A stretch of 64,000 bases of DNA. It comes from Capitella teleta (Eukaryota; Annelida; Polychaeta; Capitellidae). Below are positions 33,828 through 48,008 of this stretch, piece after piece. The stretch spans positions 1-64,000 of the forward strand of contig KB309537.1 of assembly GCA_000328365.1 (NCBI GenBank). Direction: 5' to 3'. Position 1 is the first letter of the stretch; the number at the start of each line of letters is the position of its first letter. A program made the translations under genes and the position numbers. The notes beneath the pieces were generated by a model that was given only the letters and a program-made list of their open reading frames with translations, did no database searches and was not told the origin of the DNA.

Positions 33828-35538
33828 CCTGCCTGAACGAACGCCGCTCAAAGATCACGCGGTCACCAAGTCTCTTTGTTTGGCTTAGCAACGCCGTTCT
33901 GACCGCGTGGATTATTGGTTTCTAATCCGCTGATAAGCCAGTTAATCGTTACAACGAGTTATGAGAGGGTAATTAAGAGACTGCTGTGCGCTGACTGAGG
34001 ATCGATTGATCTGCCGAGCGGAGGAATGTCTTCATCGTACAGGCTCGGTCCTGCTCATCGCCGACACGCCTGATCGGCCGGAACCACACAAAGCCATGCA
34101 TCGACCTGGGTGCCGAATTAGAGGCTCACTGCGCATGCGTATCGATTTCACGTTGAAAAGGGGATCGACGCGTGTGCAATCAACTCAACAGGGTGAATGG
34201 CGCTAAACGGACATTACGTAATCGATAGTTCTTGATTACGTAAGCGATCAAGAGGTCTTCAGTAATCAAGTCTTCCGTGTTATTCGGCATGCAGTTGATT
34301 CAGTTAATCCTTTACCTTGATATTGCTAATATTCACTCATCAATTATTGATGGTAAATTTGTATAATTTGGCGGTTTAATTATCAAGGATCAATGATGGA
34401 AAGTCGTGAATTGTCGGTCGTTAATATGTCTCGGAGACACTTGACATCGAATCACATGGCTGACGACATTATCAAAAATAACATTTCGTCACAATAAACG
34501 TTACAAGATTGGCCCCTCCGTATATAGCAAATGCCATGCTTAGGATTGACCTAAAAAGGTTAAGAAATAAACAGAAGTCCTCTTTACATCAAAGTTTCAT
34601 CAGAGATTTTTTTTAAACGACAGCCGTCGAAATGAACGCTCTTAGCTGGCCCACCTGGGTGTAATAGTGTTATTGTGTCGATGTCTATAGTCGAAAGAAG
34701 TCAGAATGTCTATGTTGGATGTGACGCACGTGGAGGTCTCAGAAACCTCAAACGGATGGGTTTTCTCCTTCAACAACGGCGCAATGGGAATTAATCAGCG
34801 CAGTTTCCTTGAGTTCGCAGTTTTGCTTGATCATTGCGATGATTGCGCACCTGGCGGGGACGGCAATCAACGTTGCACGCACCTCTTTCATCAGAAACGC
34901 CACAGAAATCGACCGATGCAAGTCATTCCGCGTTCACGTGATGGCGAAGAATCGCTGCCGTTTGACTTCTTCCGGTTTGGTGGCACCTCTAGACTTTTCA
35001 TCTCTATGTCTATGTGCATGTTCAACCGGCATCTGTCTTTGAGTAGCCGGGATTTCTTTTTTTTTTTTTGGCACGAAATTCTTTAACAGACGGCGTGCAA
35101 ATGTAGGCGAAACAAATTAGCTGTTTGCCACAGGCGGAGTTGATGGCCGTCGCAGGCTTAATGCTGCAGCAATAACAGCAGCGGCTTCTACATTCATGAA
35201 AACCCCTCTGAAGGGATTTGCTCCCAGTGTCCATTGCAATAGGACTCAGAATTGGGGACAAAGGCACTGGGCTCAGTTAATTGCCCTGTGTTTGGGGCAG
35301 TTTGCCCATCTGAGCTACATCCCGGCCCTCGTGGCTCTCTGGCAAAACAGTGAGGGGCTCATGCGCTCACCCCGGGTGCCAATCACGCGCACTCGAAGCT
35401 GATCCGTCTGTTCAAGTGGCAAAAGAAAGACACGGGATGCGGCAATTCCCACTCTAATCCTTCAATTACATCCGAATACGACTGGAGTTTGTGGATATTT
35501 TGAAAGAGGTCCATTTGCATTGCACGGTAGATAAATAC

Positions 35539-35547
35539 CCCCCCCCC

Positions 35548-35584
<37 letters not shown>
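35539..35584. repeat. Poly(C) then poly(A) run
   Basis: About ten C followed by about 36 A with no interruption. It is not attached to a recognisable retroelement body. Confidence 0.9.
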
Positions 35585-35585
<1 letters not shown>

Positions 35586-37015
35586 ACAGAAATCTGTCAA
35601 AGACGTGAACAGGAAATTTTTTCGGGGTAATTAGAGGAAGAAAAAAGAAGGAAACGAACCATATGAGGAATTAATTTGAGATTATATATACTCAGAAAGA
35701 AGATCATAGCGGTTTACGTATTAAGTAATAGCAATCTTTAATGTCATACATCTTGTAAAATATTGATCTGACAACAAATATTTCAATTTTAAAAATACTG
35801 GCCTATATTTTATCCACACATTGATGTAATTTGATTTCAAAATTAACCTTCATGAATCATGAAGCAAGATATAGGCTAAATTATGTTATCACCATATTTC
35901 GTCATTCACAGATTGTCGCACGAAGAAGGGCGCAATGAATTATTGTTATAGATCGACCAGACACTAAGGGCAATGTTTTGTGTTAAATTCGTTGTAATGT
36001 ATCGATACCATGCCTTATATGGCGAAAAAGGCGGGGGAAAAAACGCCATAACGACCTTGACCTTGAAGCGACAGAATTGAAAATTATAGTTATAGATATT
36101 ATAATTATAGAAATAATATTATCAATAATATTATTGTACCGAATAATATTATTACAATAATTATAAATTGTTAACAGTATTGTATTAATAGTACCGAAAC
36201 TATTAACTATCAAACCAGCCGAGTGACAAAAAAAAACCAAAAAAAACCAAAAAAAACCAACAAGCAACATAGGAATTGTTTTTTCTATAAAAAAAAATAA
36301 AAAAAAGGTACAATGAGGACTGTAAATGGTGTGCAGTTCAATGGGGATGAATAAGAGCATTGTCCTGCATGCACGCACTTCACTTAAATGCAATTTTGCA
36401 CATAACCACCATCCCTTGGTTGTGTGGACCCCTTTCGACAGTCCTCCTGCGAGTTTTCTTTGGCACAGCCCGCAATGATTTCAGTAGATGCACCAATGCA
36501 CTGGCTTTCATTTCATTCCCATCAAACCGCCGACTTGTGTCCAAAAGCAGCGAGAGGCGTCATAAGCCGAGGGGTTTTATTAATTGTCCGTGCAGGAAGT
36601 TGTTGCTTGTTGGCAGTTGTGTGAATCAGCAGCTCTCATTGCTGGAACATTTATGCATGAGGCACGGGACTGTGCTTGCAAGTGCCCAGTCCCACGGGGG
36701 GCTCGGTGACAAGAGGATTTAAGTTCTCCATCCATTTCAGCTTCTGCTGCTGCCGTCGCAATGTGTCCCCAGGTAGATGACCCATGCAAATGAAGCGGCG
36801 TCACTCGATGCCCATGTACACTGTTTAGTTATTGGCGCCGAGACTGAACCACACACAGCGCATCCTGATTGCGAAGGATTGCTGTCACTGCATTGGCATG
36901 AGCTTCGTCATCTGAACACCTTCTGCTCCATCCATCTCTTTCCATCCTCCTCGTGGAGCAGCTGAACATCTTGAGCAAATGAAACATACATGGTGTTCTA
37001 ACAAAAATGAACCAC

Positions 37016-37084
<69 letters not shown>
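37016..37084. repeat. (GAT)n microsatellite, about 23 units
   Basis: A pure trinucleotide repeat, likely to vary in length between individuals. Confidence 0.95.
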
Positions 37085-40000
37085 ATCTAATAAACAAGCT
37101 GAATGAGTACAACTTGAACTTCTCCTTGTTGGACACGGTTATTGGCTATAGCTCAAGAAATACAGGGTGACATTGAAGGGCGGTGAGGCTGAGGTCGACC
37201 CAGGAGGACCTGGGGTGATGACATCCAATACGGACTGATCTTGGCTTGCCATCCTGCTTTAGCTCAAGATCGCGTACCAATTGCATAGGCCGAATATCCT
37301 AGTATAGGAGACCACTGCTAAGAATTTGAGCCATTGAATTGACATACTAGTATGCGATTAACTAGTTATGCAGTCGCTTTGAGTTTTGAAAGTGGATTGC
37401 TGCAATGAACTTGAGAGTTCATGCATGGATTATGCAATAAGGCAATAATGCAGGAGGTGAAGCAACCACAAATCAAACCGGCGCTTGGCCAACAGCGGCA
37501 CAATGCATGTCCATGCATTATGAACGGAATGTATGTAACTTTCAGAAGCTGGCGAGTGAGAACCCCCGCCCCCGCCCCCCTTGCGTGCACAGAGTACAAG
37601 AGGAACAGCAGCTGCGGGGAGCAGGGCACTGCAGATGCAGCAGCCGCATCTGCGTGCAGCGGCGAGGGAAGCGCAGGGTCAGCATCGCCAACAAAGCCCA
37701 GGTCAGCAGCAGCGACGGCATTCCATCCATCACGAGCATATACGCCGATGATGAACGAGCCCAGGGGCCAAGGGTGACCGGAGCGGGCCCCTCCCCGCGC
37801 CCCCTCCGCCGGTCCTAATTTGCCCCCTGGGATTCAGCGAGTGCGCAACGAGGGCGAAGGAGCCCCCGTGCCGTCTTTTATGGAGCCTAGCGCGGCATTG
37901 TGGCCAGCAGTGATAGCAGGGCTCGGTCGCCCTTCAGGAGCTTTGACAGATTGACAGCAGGACAACCCTGATTTGGCTCTCCGCGAATGCACGCCATTGT
38001 GAAGAAGCCTGAAAGCAATCTGAAACAACATCAGCGCTGCTCGTCTACGCCCTACGGTATCCAAGCAGCGCTTGATTGCCCTGGCCCCACTGGGCACACA
38101 GCAGCCCTAGACAGCGACACAACCCTCTTCGCAATTTAGCCGCTAAAGCCAATGTTGACTGAAGTGGTTACCAGGAGAATTAGAACAGCGAATCCAATTA
38201 AAGCGGGCGCGGGTGCCGGGCTTGGCAGTGTTGGGTTTAAGTGGAATTTGGGAGGCTGAGGCAGACCTTAATCTTGTAGACCTTCTTAATCAGAATTGAC
38301 GGCTATGCCTGACAGAGGGCGCTTCAGTCGCCCTCGTCGTCACCCCACGTGATCATAACGCTGATTGCTCCAAACCACGTGACCACCATGCTAGCCCCGG
38401 GATCTGACATAATCCGCTACATTCTGATCCGACTTGAAACCTGTCCGAAATCGTCCTATTAGCTGTCACTTTCATTGCGATCCAATTGACAGCAATCTGG
38501 TGACACGGACACTCGGGGAATACGGTGTCAATTTCGTCCCTATAAATGTTTTATCCCAGAAATGCATCCATTATTCGTAAAGATTTCCATTGCATTAACC
38601 ATTTTCTGGAACTTTTCGCGAAAGTTTATATTTTCTGTTTTCTCTCTACTTTCCATTTCACGCATTCCGAACAATGGTGTCACATCGCAGTACAAGAGAC
38701 AAATACCTGACCGAGTTGAATGCAGATTTATACACTTGGATATAGGGAATTATAGGGCATAAGACCATGCACTGTGATGTGGGCTTCCTGGAATACGGCC
38801 CTAATTGCAAAGGAGTCCGGTGCAGCGCGAGGCATCATGGGATATGTACGATGTGATTAGGAAGAGATTACCAACACAATGATCGCAATGATAATCCGCT
38901 CATCTGCCAATTACAAATGATGTATAGTCTTGAAAACACAAAAGCTGAGGTCGAGAGATGGCGACGGGATATTGAGAGCGAACTCATATGAGGCAAAAAC
39001 ATCGTGATTAGATCAAGCAATCTAGAACTGATTCAATTATGATTGGCCCATGCCATCACAGCGACGGCTCTGACTTATGGTTGGCCAGCGCTGTCAGAAT
39101 TTTCAATCAAAAAGGTCATCCAACACATGTAATGAGAAGGCTTGACAAAACCCGTTGACATGAATGGCTCGGATCCCGGTGGCCAAATAAGGGAGACATC
39201 TAGCGCTGAGGCGGAGGCACCCTCTTCATACCCTTGCTTTCATATTTCTCTTTTGAACCCCTGACCTATTTATGACCTTGATCTGAGCTCTGCATTGGGC
39301 AGCACGGGCCCAGTGCTCGCATATCATCCTCATCCCTCGATTCTCGCCAGTTGATCTATCGCCGCATTATGGGTCATAGCTTGGCATAGCACTCATCTTA
39401 TCCAACCAGCACACTTTTCCTCCGTTCTTCTTCAGCCTCTGAGCTAATCCTATTACACCAGGGGGCGCGGTGGCGATTAAACCGGAAGTGGTCATACCGA
39501 GCGAGGTCAGAGAGCAATCCCTGTCCGCCATTTTTGATCACGATCAGCCGAATGGTGGCAAAATGGGTTTTGGATGAGCTCGCCTCCCTGCCTCTTCCGC
39601 ATAAACTCCTCGGCAAACGACTCAAAGAATGGTCTCTCATGAACTCTGCGCTGAAATGTTCCCGTGTCGCAATGATGCTCAGCCAAAAGGCTTGCTAACC
39701 AATAAGGGTTGCTCACACGCGAGCCCGTAATATGTGTGCATGCAATGTGTGTGTAAAAGCGAGGAATCCCCCCGATGCTTGATTTAAATTGTTGAATGCA
39801 GCAATACATTGTATTTTGGTTATGCAATGAACTTCCAGCTCATTCGACAAACTGAGTCCAAGATCATTAATCAAAGTGCAGAAAAAAAGGCGCAAAAACC
39901 GTGCACACCACCAAACTAGAGGCTGATCCGTCTTTTGAGGCGAACGGTGAATTCAAAGGAGCAATCAACTATCGATGATTACATGTGCAGAGATTAGAGA

Positions 40001-40311
40001 TCCGATCGCGTACGAGTTTTCCTTTTCGTCGTACAGTAAGAGCACTTCGAATGGCATTTGGGGATTGGAGGAGAGTTTCGAGAGCTCTGTCCTTGGTCGC
40101 AGGATTTGCAAGCTTAAGGCAAAGAGATTGGGCACGGGGCTTGACATGGGGACATTAAGGATTGTTCTACATCGATCCCAGCTGCGCTTCATCCTGGCTG
40201 TAGTTCGGCTTAAGTCGCGTCTTCAACTCGCTTATTTACGGCGGCTTAAGCGAGCAATGAGAATCAATTGCTTCCTCTTTTTGGACCTGCATGCGCTCTG
40301 GCACCTTGGTG

Positions 40312-40346
40312 TTGCTTGGTGTTGCTTGGTGTCGCTTGGTGTCGCT
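40312..40346. repeat. Short (GTTGCTTGGT)n tandem
   Basis: About four copies of a nine- to ten-base unit reading TTGCTTGGTG or TCGCTTGGTG in a row. Confidence 0.75.
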
Positions 40347-41731
40347 GTGCGTCCAGTCATTGCTGCGTGCAAGTTTGTCTCGCAAGCCAGTTTATTGTCT
40401 CTCATTCTGTCTTCTTTTTGATCTAGACCAATACATGGAGTCCCGCTCAGGTATATAAGCCAATAAGAAGTTTCCTCGATGGTTTATTGGGCGTACAACT
40501 GAAGACCATGCCACACAACTTGACACAAGGCAGAGAGTTCCGCAACAAAAGACAGAAGTCGAAAAAGCAGATGTGAAGTGAGGATTTGAGAAGCACTTGA
40601 AAAATGAAATATTTTGTTGGCAACCTTTGGTAACACACTTGATGATTCGCTTAAGTCGATTCGAAGCACACCCCAGCATATTTCGCTTACCTATATACCG
40701 CGGCGGCCATCTGCACAAATATTGGCAGAACGGATTGCAGAGGAACCTCAAAACGCTCTAATCAAGCGTCAAAAGTGACGGATGATGAGCAAGATATTAG
40801 TCTTGTCTCGGGTTACGAGCCGATAAACTGTCCACAAGTCGAGTAGGCGAAATGAACATCGCATCTGTCAAATTATGGTAATTGTATTTCATAATAAACC
40901 GCGATCTGTTTGCTTGGCGGGTGTCCATGGCTCCGCGATTGACAACTGCGTGACATAAGACCCTATTGTCGAGATCATCCATCACCTTCACCTCATGCTA
41001 GAAAGAGACGCAAGCTTGTCCCTCGCTGTAAGAACTTTTAAAATGGACAAAGCGTTTGAGATCATGTATACATTGCTGGCACTTGGGGCATTTTGGCTGC
41101 CTGGTCAATGTTCTTTATTGCCAAGAAGTCAAGAGCTGCTTGTCGATTCCAGCGGGGTTCTATCGCTGCTTCTTCAAACGATGGCTGACGCCCGGGAGGT
41201 GAGCTGAATTCATGAATACCATAATCCGATATGAACAGTCAGGTTTAATCTCCGCAGCTGCGCACACACTCTGCCCCCTGATTGTTGATATGAAATATGG
41301 CGTTGTTCATGCCGTGACTCCGTGTCCATTTCACACAGAGCCAATCGCGACAGCAATTTCCTTGGGGGAGTTGCTCACGGAGATCCCCCTACTCAGAAAT
41401 ACACACGGTGGAATTCATCTCAGCGTCGCTCGGTGCTCCTGAAATGGACATTGAAAGTTATTAAGCAGATGATTTCATCGAAAGTAGATCTTATGTTCTC
41501 GTGAATGTTTTATTAATAGCATTATGTATTCTTTCTAATGTGATAATAAGCTTTTCTGTCTGTAAATACTGACAAACTGCCGGTGCTGATGTTCGAATTC
41601 GTGTCCTGTTGTAACCATGTACGAAGTAAACAAGTAACGAGAAACTGCGCCGTAATTACGAGACATGTCCTGCATGGATATCCCGCCAGGTGACGCCACC
41701 TTAGCAGCTTCAGGAGTGGTACCCTGAAAAC

Positions 41732-41784
41732 CTATAGGGCACGCCCTATAGTATTGGGTATGCCCTACACTATAGGGTGTGGGG
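41732..41784. repeat. Pair of CTATAGGG palindromes
   Basis: CTATAGGGC, two bases, GCCCTATAG makes a perfect 9-bp inverted repeat at 41732-41751. A second, imperfect one with ACTATAGGGTG follows at 41763-41784. The function is unknown. Confidence 0.8.
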
Positions 41785-42969
41785 ATGTACATGAGATGAG
41801 GGAGATCTGCCTCGGCAGCTGTAGGATTCCAACCAGTTGGCATGAGTCACTTGTCTATACGCTCTCAACATCAAGCCTTTTACAGTATTTTCGATCCTTC
41901 ATCAGAATTATTTAATTTGCAGTGATAAAAGCAAGATTCAGCCACGCCCACTATTGACAGTCTTTTGACAAATTTTTCCTCAAAGAACTAGAAATAATAC
42001 GAAAATATCACCAAGACATGTAATAAATAATTACGTCAGCGCGATTTCACTTATTTCTGTGCATTTGTGTATAATTTGTGCATTTCGATTCATGAACAAC
42101 GTTTTGGGTACGATTGCGACACCAAATGTTCTCATTCTATTAGTTGCAAACTGATATCAAAGCTCAAAGTGTACGCTTATTGATCCAAAAATGAAATTCC
42201 TGTTTTGTGGTTGAGCAAACGTGTTCTCATTCTAATTTGAATGATGAAAGTTCAAAGCTGATCATTTATTGCATGTACATGTAACGAACGAGGAGATAGT
42301 TAACAGCACGTGTGTACGATATAGACAGACAGGGGGGGGGGGATATATATGACTGGAAACCGAGAGGGGATGTGGATGGGAAGGTGGGAGTTAGGAGGAT
42401 GAAACAACAGGGAGGCCTTTTCTCAGAATGCGCTTATCATGAGTCCACAACTCACTTGCTTTCTGCTTGTTTACCGACAGGTGATGAAATGTTCTGATTA
42501 GATCAATGTCGACGGCGGAATTTATAGAAAATGAAAATGTTGAAGCTGACTATCTCAATGTGTGGCTTCTTATCACAACGAGCAATTAATCACCGCGACG
42601 AAGAAAGAGAAGCAAGCTGTTTGTCAGGAACAGATTCTATCCGGTTAATTGACACGTGTTTCATCTCATCACTAACATGTATTTCTTTGTCACTTGTGTT
42701 TTTATTTTTATTTTTATTTTTATTTTTTTTGCGGTCTTGCTTTGCTTATATTTTGCATATGCTTCAAATGGGATCCCGTGTCCCATGCACAGAGAGTGCT
42801 TCATATGCCAGCCCTTGTGCCTTGCCGTCGAGGGCCCTATTCCCTTCGACCAGTGACCCATTGAGAGCTGTTTGCATGTTTGACAACCATCCAACAGATC
42901 CGCTCGGTTCGTTTTCCACGATGAATTTCAAAGACAAACACGACTCGAGCCTCTCAACTTTGCTCTCAT

Positions 42970-43271
42970 CTCCCTCCTTTTTCTTCTCCTCCTCCTCCTC
43001 TTTCTTTTCCTCTTTCTCCTCTTTCTCCTCTTCCTCCTCCTTCTCCTATTCCTCCTCCTCCTCTCCTCCTCTTTCTACCCTTCCTCTTCCTCCTTCTCCT
43101 CCTCTTCTTCCTCCTCCTCCTTCTCCTTCTCTTCTTCCTCCTTCTCCTTCTCTTCTTCCTCCTCCTCCTCTTCCTACCCGTCCTCTCCATCCTCCTCCTC
43201 CTCCTCTTCCCCCTCCTCCTCTCCCTCCTCTCCTCCTCCTCCTCCTCCTCCTCCTCTTCCTCCTTTTCCTC
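42970..43271. repeat. 300-bp polypyrimidine/polypurine tract
   Basis: The plus strand is almost pure C/T in CTCCTC-like units for 300 bases, with very few A or G. The long frames this makes (Ser/Pro/Leu-rich on plus, Arg/Glu/Lys-rich on minus) are by-products and not genes. Mirror-repeat tracts of this kind can form triplex (H-DNA) structures. Confidence 0.95.
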
Positions 43272-46200
43272 GCGCATTATGAACTTATGTTCATGAACGT
43301 ATACAAATTGTACCAGAGACAACATGAATCACATCTGTGCACGTGTTTATCCATCTGACAGGTGTAATTATTGTTCAGGTATCTTCCAAGTTTTGTTGGT
43401 TTGCATCCATCGTTGAAGAAAATTGAAGAAAACTATCAATCGTCTAATTTGGCAGTTTGCAAAAATTATTCGGATGAATTGCAAATTGACATTTCATGAC
43501 AAATGTTTATTGACAGATTTTTGTCTTCTTTTTGTCTTTCGGTTTTTCTTTTCATTTCTACATGGGCAATTGTGCATGCATGCAATTATACATATATATG
43601 CAATATACCGCCGTTCACCGTGCATTTTATGTTTAAATAAGATATTTTTCAAACAGGAAAATGGCCTATTTGTCTCAAGATGAGCTCACTCTTTGCTTTG
43701 ACTGCGTTTTTATTTACTATTATTGTTTAATTTGCCTTAAATTGTTCAATCAGTCGATGCGTTTCGTGGGCGAATTCATAAGCATGACTGGTCATCTGCA
43801 TAATCATGCATATTAATAATGTTCTCATTAAAATGTAAATGTCTCCCTTATTTCTGGGTATTGAAACATGCGATGTAAATTGGTTGTGTATTGTATTATT
43901 GATATATAATTATAGCTATGCAAAGGGCTGAGCCAAAGTTCATATAAATGAGACGCCGATGAACTATGTTAAGTGGAGAAATACATGTAGCACTCGGCGG
44001 ATGTTGTTAATTATAAATAATAGCTAGACAATTCGTTATCTAGGAGGCACCCTGATGGTACTACGGTGTACCAGCATGCTGCATCCGCTCACAGAGACAT
44101 TTTCTCATGAGGATAACTTAATTTCCATCCACTGAAATACACCGTTCGTGTCCTCGCATAAATCAAGAGGTTTAAACTGCTTGCAAAAACCCTTGAAATT
44201 CAATGCTTTTTCAGGAAACTGTAGAGTGTCACCCACCAATAATGTTTATTGCAATTCAAAATTGACTTCGGAGAAATGATTTGCAGAACTTGGGCTTTGA
44301 TCCTGTTTGCAAGTCAGTTTGGGCAGCGAAGTTTTTCCTCTATCTGCACCGCGCCAAAGAGTCTGGGTGCCTGCCTAGCTTTGTGGACAGTGCCATCGTA
44401 GGCTGTTGACAGGCGCTTACATGAACAGCTTTTCAGGGTTCTGCGATGCCGATGTTGTAAACTGATACCTTCGTGGGGCGCAGGGTGGAGCCACGCCGAT
44501 TGCAGGCGCTGTTTGATAGGCTGATGGCTGGGTCAACACTCCTCCAAGGATCCTGTTAGGCCATCCATCATTCTTCGACGTTTCCCAACTTCCCGACGGG
44601 CCACAGCGGCGCTCCAGTGACGTCACATCACTACCTGAATGCATTCGATTGCGTTTGCTAACGTTTTCCTTCCAGGGATTCGCCGATTGACGTGAGCAAA
44701 TACTTTGACGTGCGACGGCGTCCGCGCGTCTCTGCCTGTCAGTCTGTGGGGCTGAAATTGACACGGAACAAAACCCCCGGCCTCCCTTTAACCACCCCAG
44801 TACGTGCGTATAGCATCAGACTGACATATTGCATGAGCATGCTTAAGCAGGCAAGATTATTCTTTTTCCGTTTTTTTCCTTTTTTTCTTTTTGCCAAAGG
44901 ATTTCGAGAAAGCTATGGAAATGAAAGTCTGTTGATATTTCCGACAGCTCCATTGCAGATAATACCCGCAAGACCAAAGAGACGCGATTCACCCGGGATT
45001 GGCTACTTGTCAAGATGCTCTCCGCAAGGAGTCAATTTCAAAGAGACAGCGCATGCGAGATGTGCACCCACCTGCTAGCAGTGTTTACATGCATCTTCGC
45101 CCGATTCTTGCTTTTCACCTTCCAGGTGCAATTTGTGTGTTGGTTCTCTTGACTGATCTGATGAGTTCGCAAGCACTCATACTATACCATGCTTGAGGTA
45201 TATATACATGCAACATATTCAACCCTCGCCGTCTGACCTCATGCCCTCGTCAATCACCATGGCAACCCCACCGCCATTAGACTCCTCATAATTATATTTT
45301 TGCATATCAGTCCATTTTAGGTAAATAAATGCCCCTGTGAACCCCAGTTTGCTTGTCGCCACACACCTACAGCCACAGGTAAACAGCAACACACGCTGTT
45401 GACAGGGAAGCGTCATTTTGCATTTAACATGATGATCATGAAGTATTTTTCAACATAGATATTTCTGCAGTTGTGCTAGATGTGACAGCATGCCTGCCCC
45501 GTCACGTGTTCCCTGGCATGGTGATCCATCTTACAAGGAAGAAAAATCTCTTTGAAAGACTTGGATGCACAGCGAGGAACACAAAACAGTGCAATAAAAG
45601 TCAACCAAAGACAGATGAATGACGAGCGAAATGGCGCAAGATTGCGCTGCGAGCTGTTATTAGGCGAGCGCACAAGACCCGCGCCGTGCAATGAGAGGGG
45701 ATGCGACGCTTCCTGCCAAACCCCGTCTAATTCCCCCAACGGCCACCTCTGCAATCCACGGCAGGGAATTTACGACGTCTGCCAAAGGGTGCATGTCTGT
45801 GGAAGGCAAGGTCCGCATCCTTTGTCTCCAACCCTTTCTTCTCTTTTGTAGGTTGTATGTTGTTGCCAACACCGACCGTAGTTTATTCGCTTCCTGTCTA
45901 CACGCCCTGATGCATTTCTGTTTCGGTTTTGAAATGGCTGCGATTTTTGTTCCGATTTCGTTTGCTTCTTCATAAAGCCCGTATAGTGTTATAATATTAT
46001 AATTATATTACGTACGACATAACCTCTCCTGGCGTCGAAGCAATGCATGTGATATATTCTCGTTGTTATTATATTTGCTTGTATTCTATATTAGTGCATG
46101 CATTTACTGTACGCTGATGTAAAATGTAATTCCAACTACATGTACTACAGATAGTGATATGATTTAATTTTGGTATAATTCTGGTGAGCAGACTGCAACC

Positions 46201-46771
46201 TGGCGTTTAATTCATGTCAAACTTTGGCCCACAGAAATTCTGCTTACCCTGGTGCCTTCAGTGCAAAGTGTGTTTAAATATGTACAGTATATATTATTCA
46301 GCATTCGCTTCATCAACTGATTACTACAGTGGTAACTATATATGCACCAAATACATTATTTAATGTACTCGCTGTATTAATATATTACTCGCTGAATCAG
46401 CAATTGTAAAATTTTACAATTGTGCAACAATTTTACACGTATAATTGACTAAGTTCTTCTTTTTAGTCGTCTGTTTCGAGATGACGTCACTTTCTGTTAT
46501 GCAATCGGGTTTTGTGCAAGAAAAAATTGAACGGAGGAGACATGGGATGTACATTGTTCGTTGCAAAATATTTTATTACGTTTTGTTTACATCATTAGGA
46601 TATAAGCAGGTTTTATGTACAAAGAGAGAACGCTAAATTGTATTCGTTGTTCAAATACAAACTACATCGTTTTTAATGCGCTCTTTCTTTCCTAAAATCA
46701 GCAAAAATAATTAAATTACAGAAAAAAAAAATGTAGAAAAAAAAAACCAAAAAAAAAAAACAACATGTAAC

Positions 46772-48008
46772 AAGATGGCGGACACGTCTTGTTAGTTCAG
46801 AGATTGTCTTCGATCGCGAATAATAGAGAGTTTGAAACACACAACGCACTGAAGAAGAGGAGATAAGGAGAATAGAAGAAGAGGAGAAGTGGAGAATAGG
46901 AGAGGGGGAGGGGAGCACTGTTATAACAAATAGTAAATAGTAACAACCACATGTGCACACAAAACAATGACGTCACAGTTATTGCCAGGGGGTCGGGAGG
47001 TCAAACTGCCATATAAGGAATATAATATGAATAATGCATGTAAATTTTTCTCGTTGAGATAATGAGATTACCATTTTGAGATTGCGTATGAGCACCTTTT
47101 AGGCTTATGCTAATTAGGACGTCACACATAAATTATGTTAATTAGGGAGGGTACTTGTGTCATACAGAGTTTAGAGAAAGAAACACATGCATCATTGTAC
47201 AAAATTTGCCTTCGCAGTTTCTACACAAACATTGTTAAAAGAACACATGATAGAAACAGAGAATTAGAACAATCCGTGCATTTCTTTATTATTATTATTA
47301 TTATTATTATAAAAATATGGCAATTACTAGATTAAAATTACCCCATTCATCCGTCGTTGCGTAAGTATACAGACTGCTTTCTCCTCTTAGGCGCCAAGTA
47401 GGCAAATTTGTATTGCATCAGTAGAAGGAGGGGGGGAGGGGGTCCTCTACATTACGTAATTCCTAAGCACCGTTCACTCAGAAGGGGGAAGAGTCTCATG
47501 CCGATTTTTATTATTCTTATTGTGATTATTTCAGTTAGGGTGCGTACACCGAGGGAAGAGCCGGTTGATCACGTGATGCGTAAACAAACAAAAATATCCG
47601 ACTGAAGGTTGAATTTGGGTAAGAAATGAATAAAAGTAATAAAGCTGTGTTGTTTTGTTATTATTATTATGCTTAGATCAAAGTAGGGATGATGCAATTC
47701 ATTGTATAGTGACTAGGTCTGATATTAATTGCGATTTTAAACTCCTCTTTTATTTGTTATTATTAAATGTGAGAAATACAACAGGTGAACAATAAGCATA
47801 AGGTTGTTTGTTTACAAACAAACGAAATCAACAAATAAAAACAATAGTGTTGTCAGCTGCTTGATGAAACCCACAAGAGTTTAAATCTTTTTTTTTCTTT
47901 TCTGGTATAGCGTCCTTAGAAACCGAAGAAAAAAAAAACAAGATGGCGGCTAAGGGTTGACTAGCAGTCCCTATGGAGATGATTGTTTCCATGGCAACCA
48001 AGATGGCG
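46772..48008 (+). promoter_or_regulatory. Three YY1-like AAGATGGCG sites
   Basis: AAGATGGCGG at 46772, AAGATGGCGGC at 47940 and AAGATGGCG at 48000 all point the same way. AAGATGGCGGC is the YY1 consensus. They lie just past the Meis stop codon, in its 3' UTR or beyond. Confidence 0.35.

Noticed and set aside
34706-35086. 126-codon plus-strand frame
   Set aside because: No family, no splice context, ends in a poly(T)-encoded Phe run; looks like chance.
42531-43358. 275-codon plus-strand frame, and 120-codon minus-strand frame at 42966-43325
   Set aside because: Both are translations of the polypyrimidine/polypurine tract; Ser/Pro/Leu and Arg/Glu/Lys runs, no domain.
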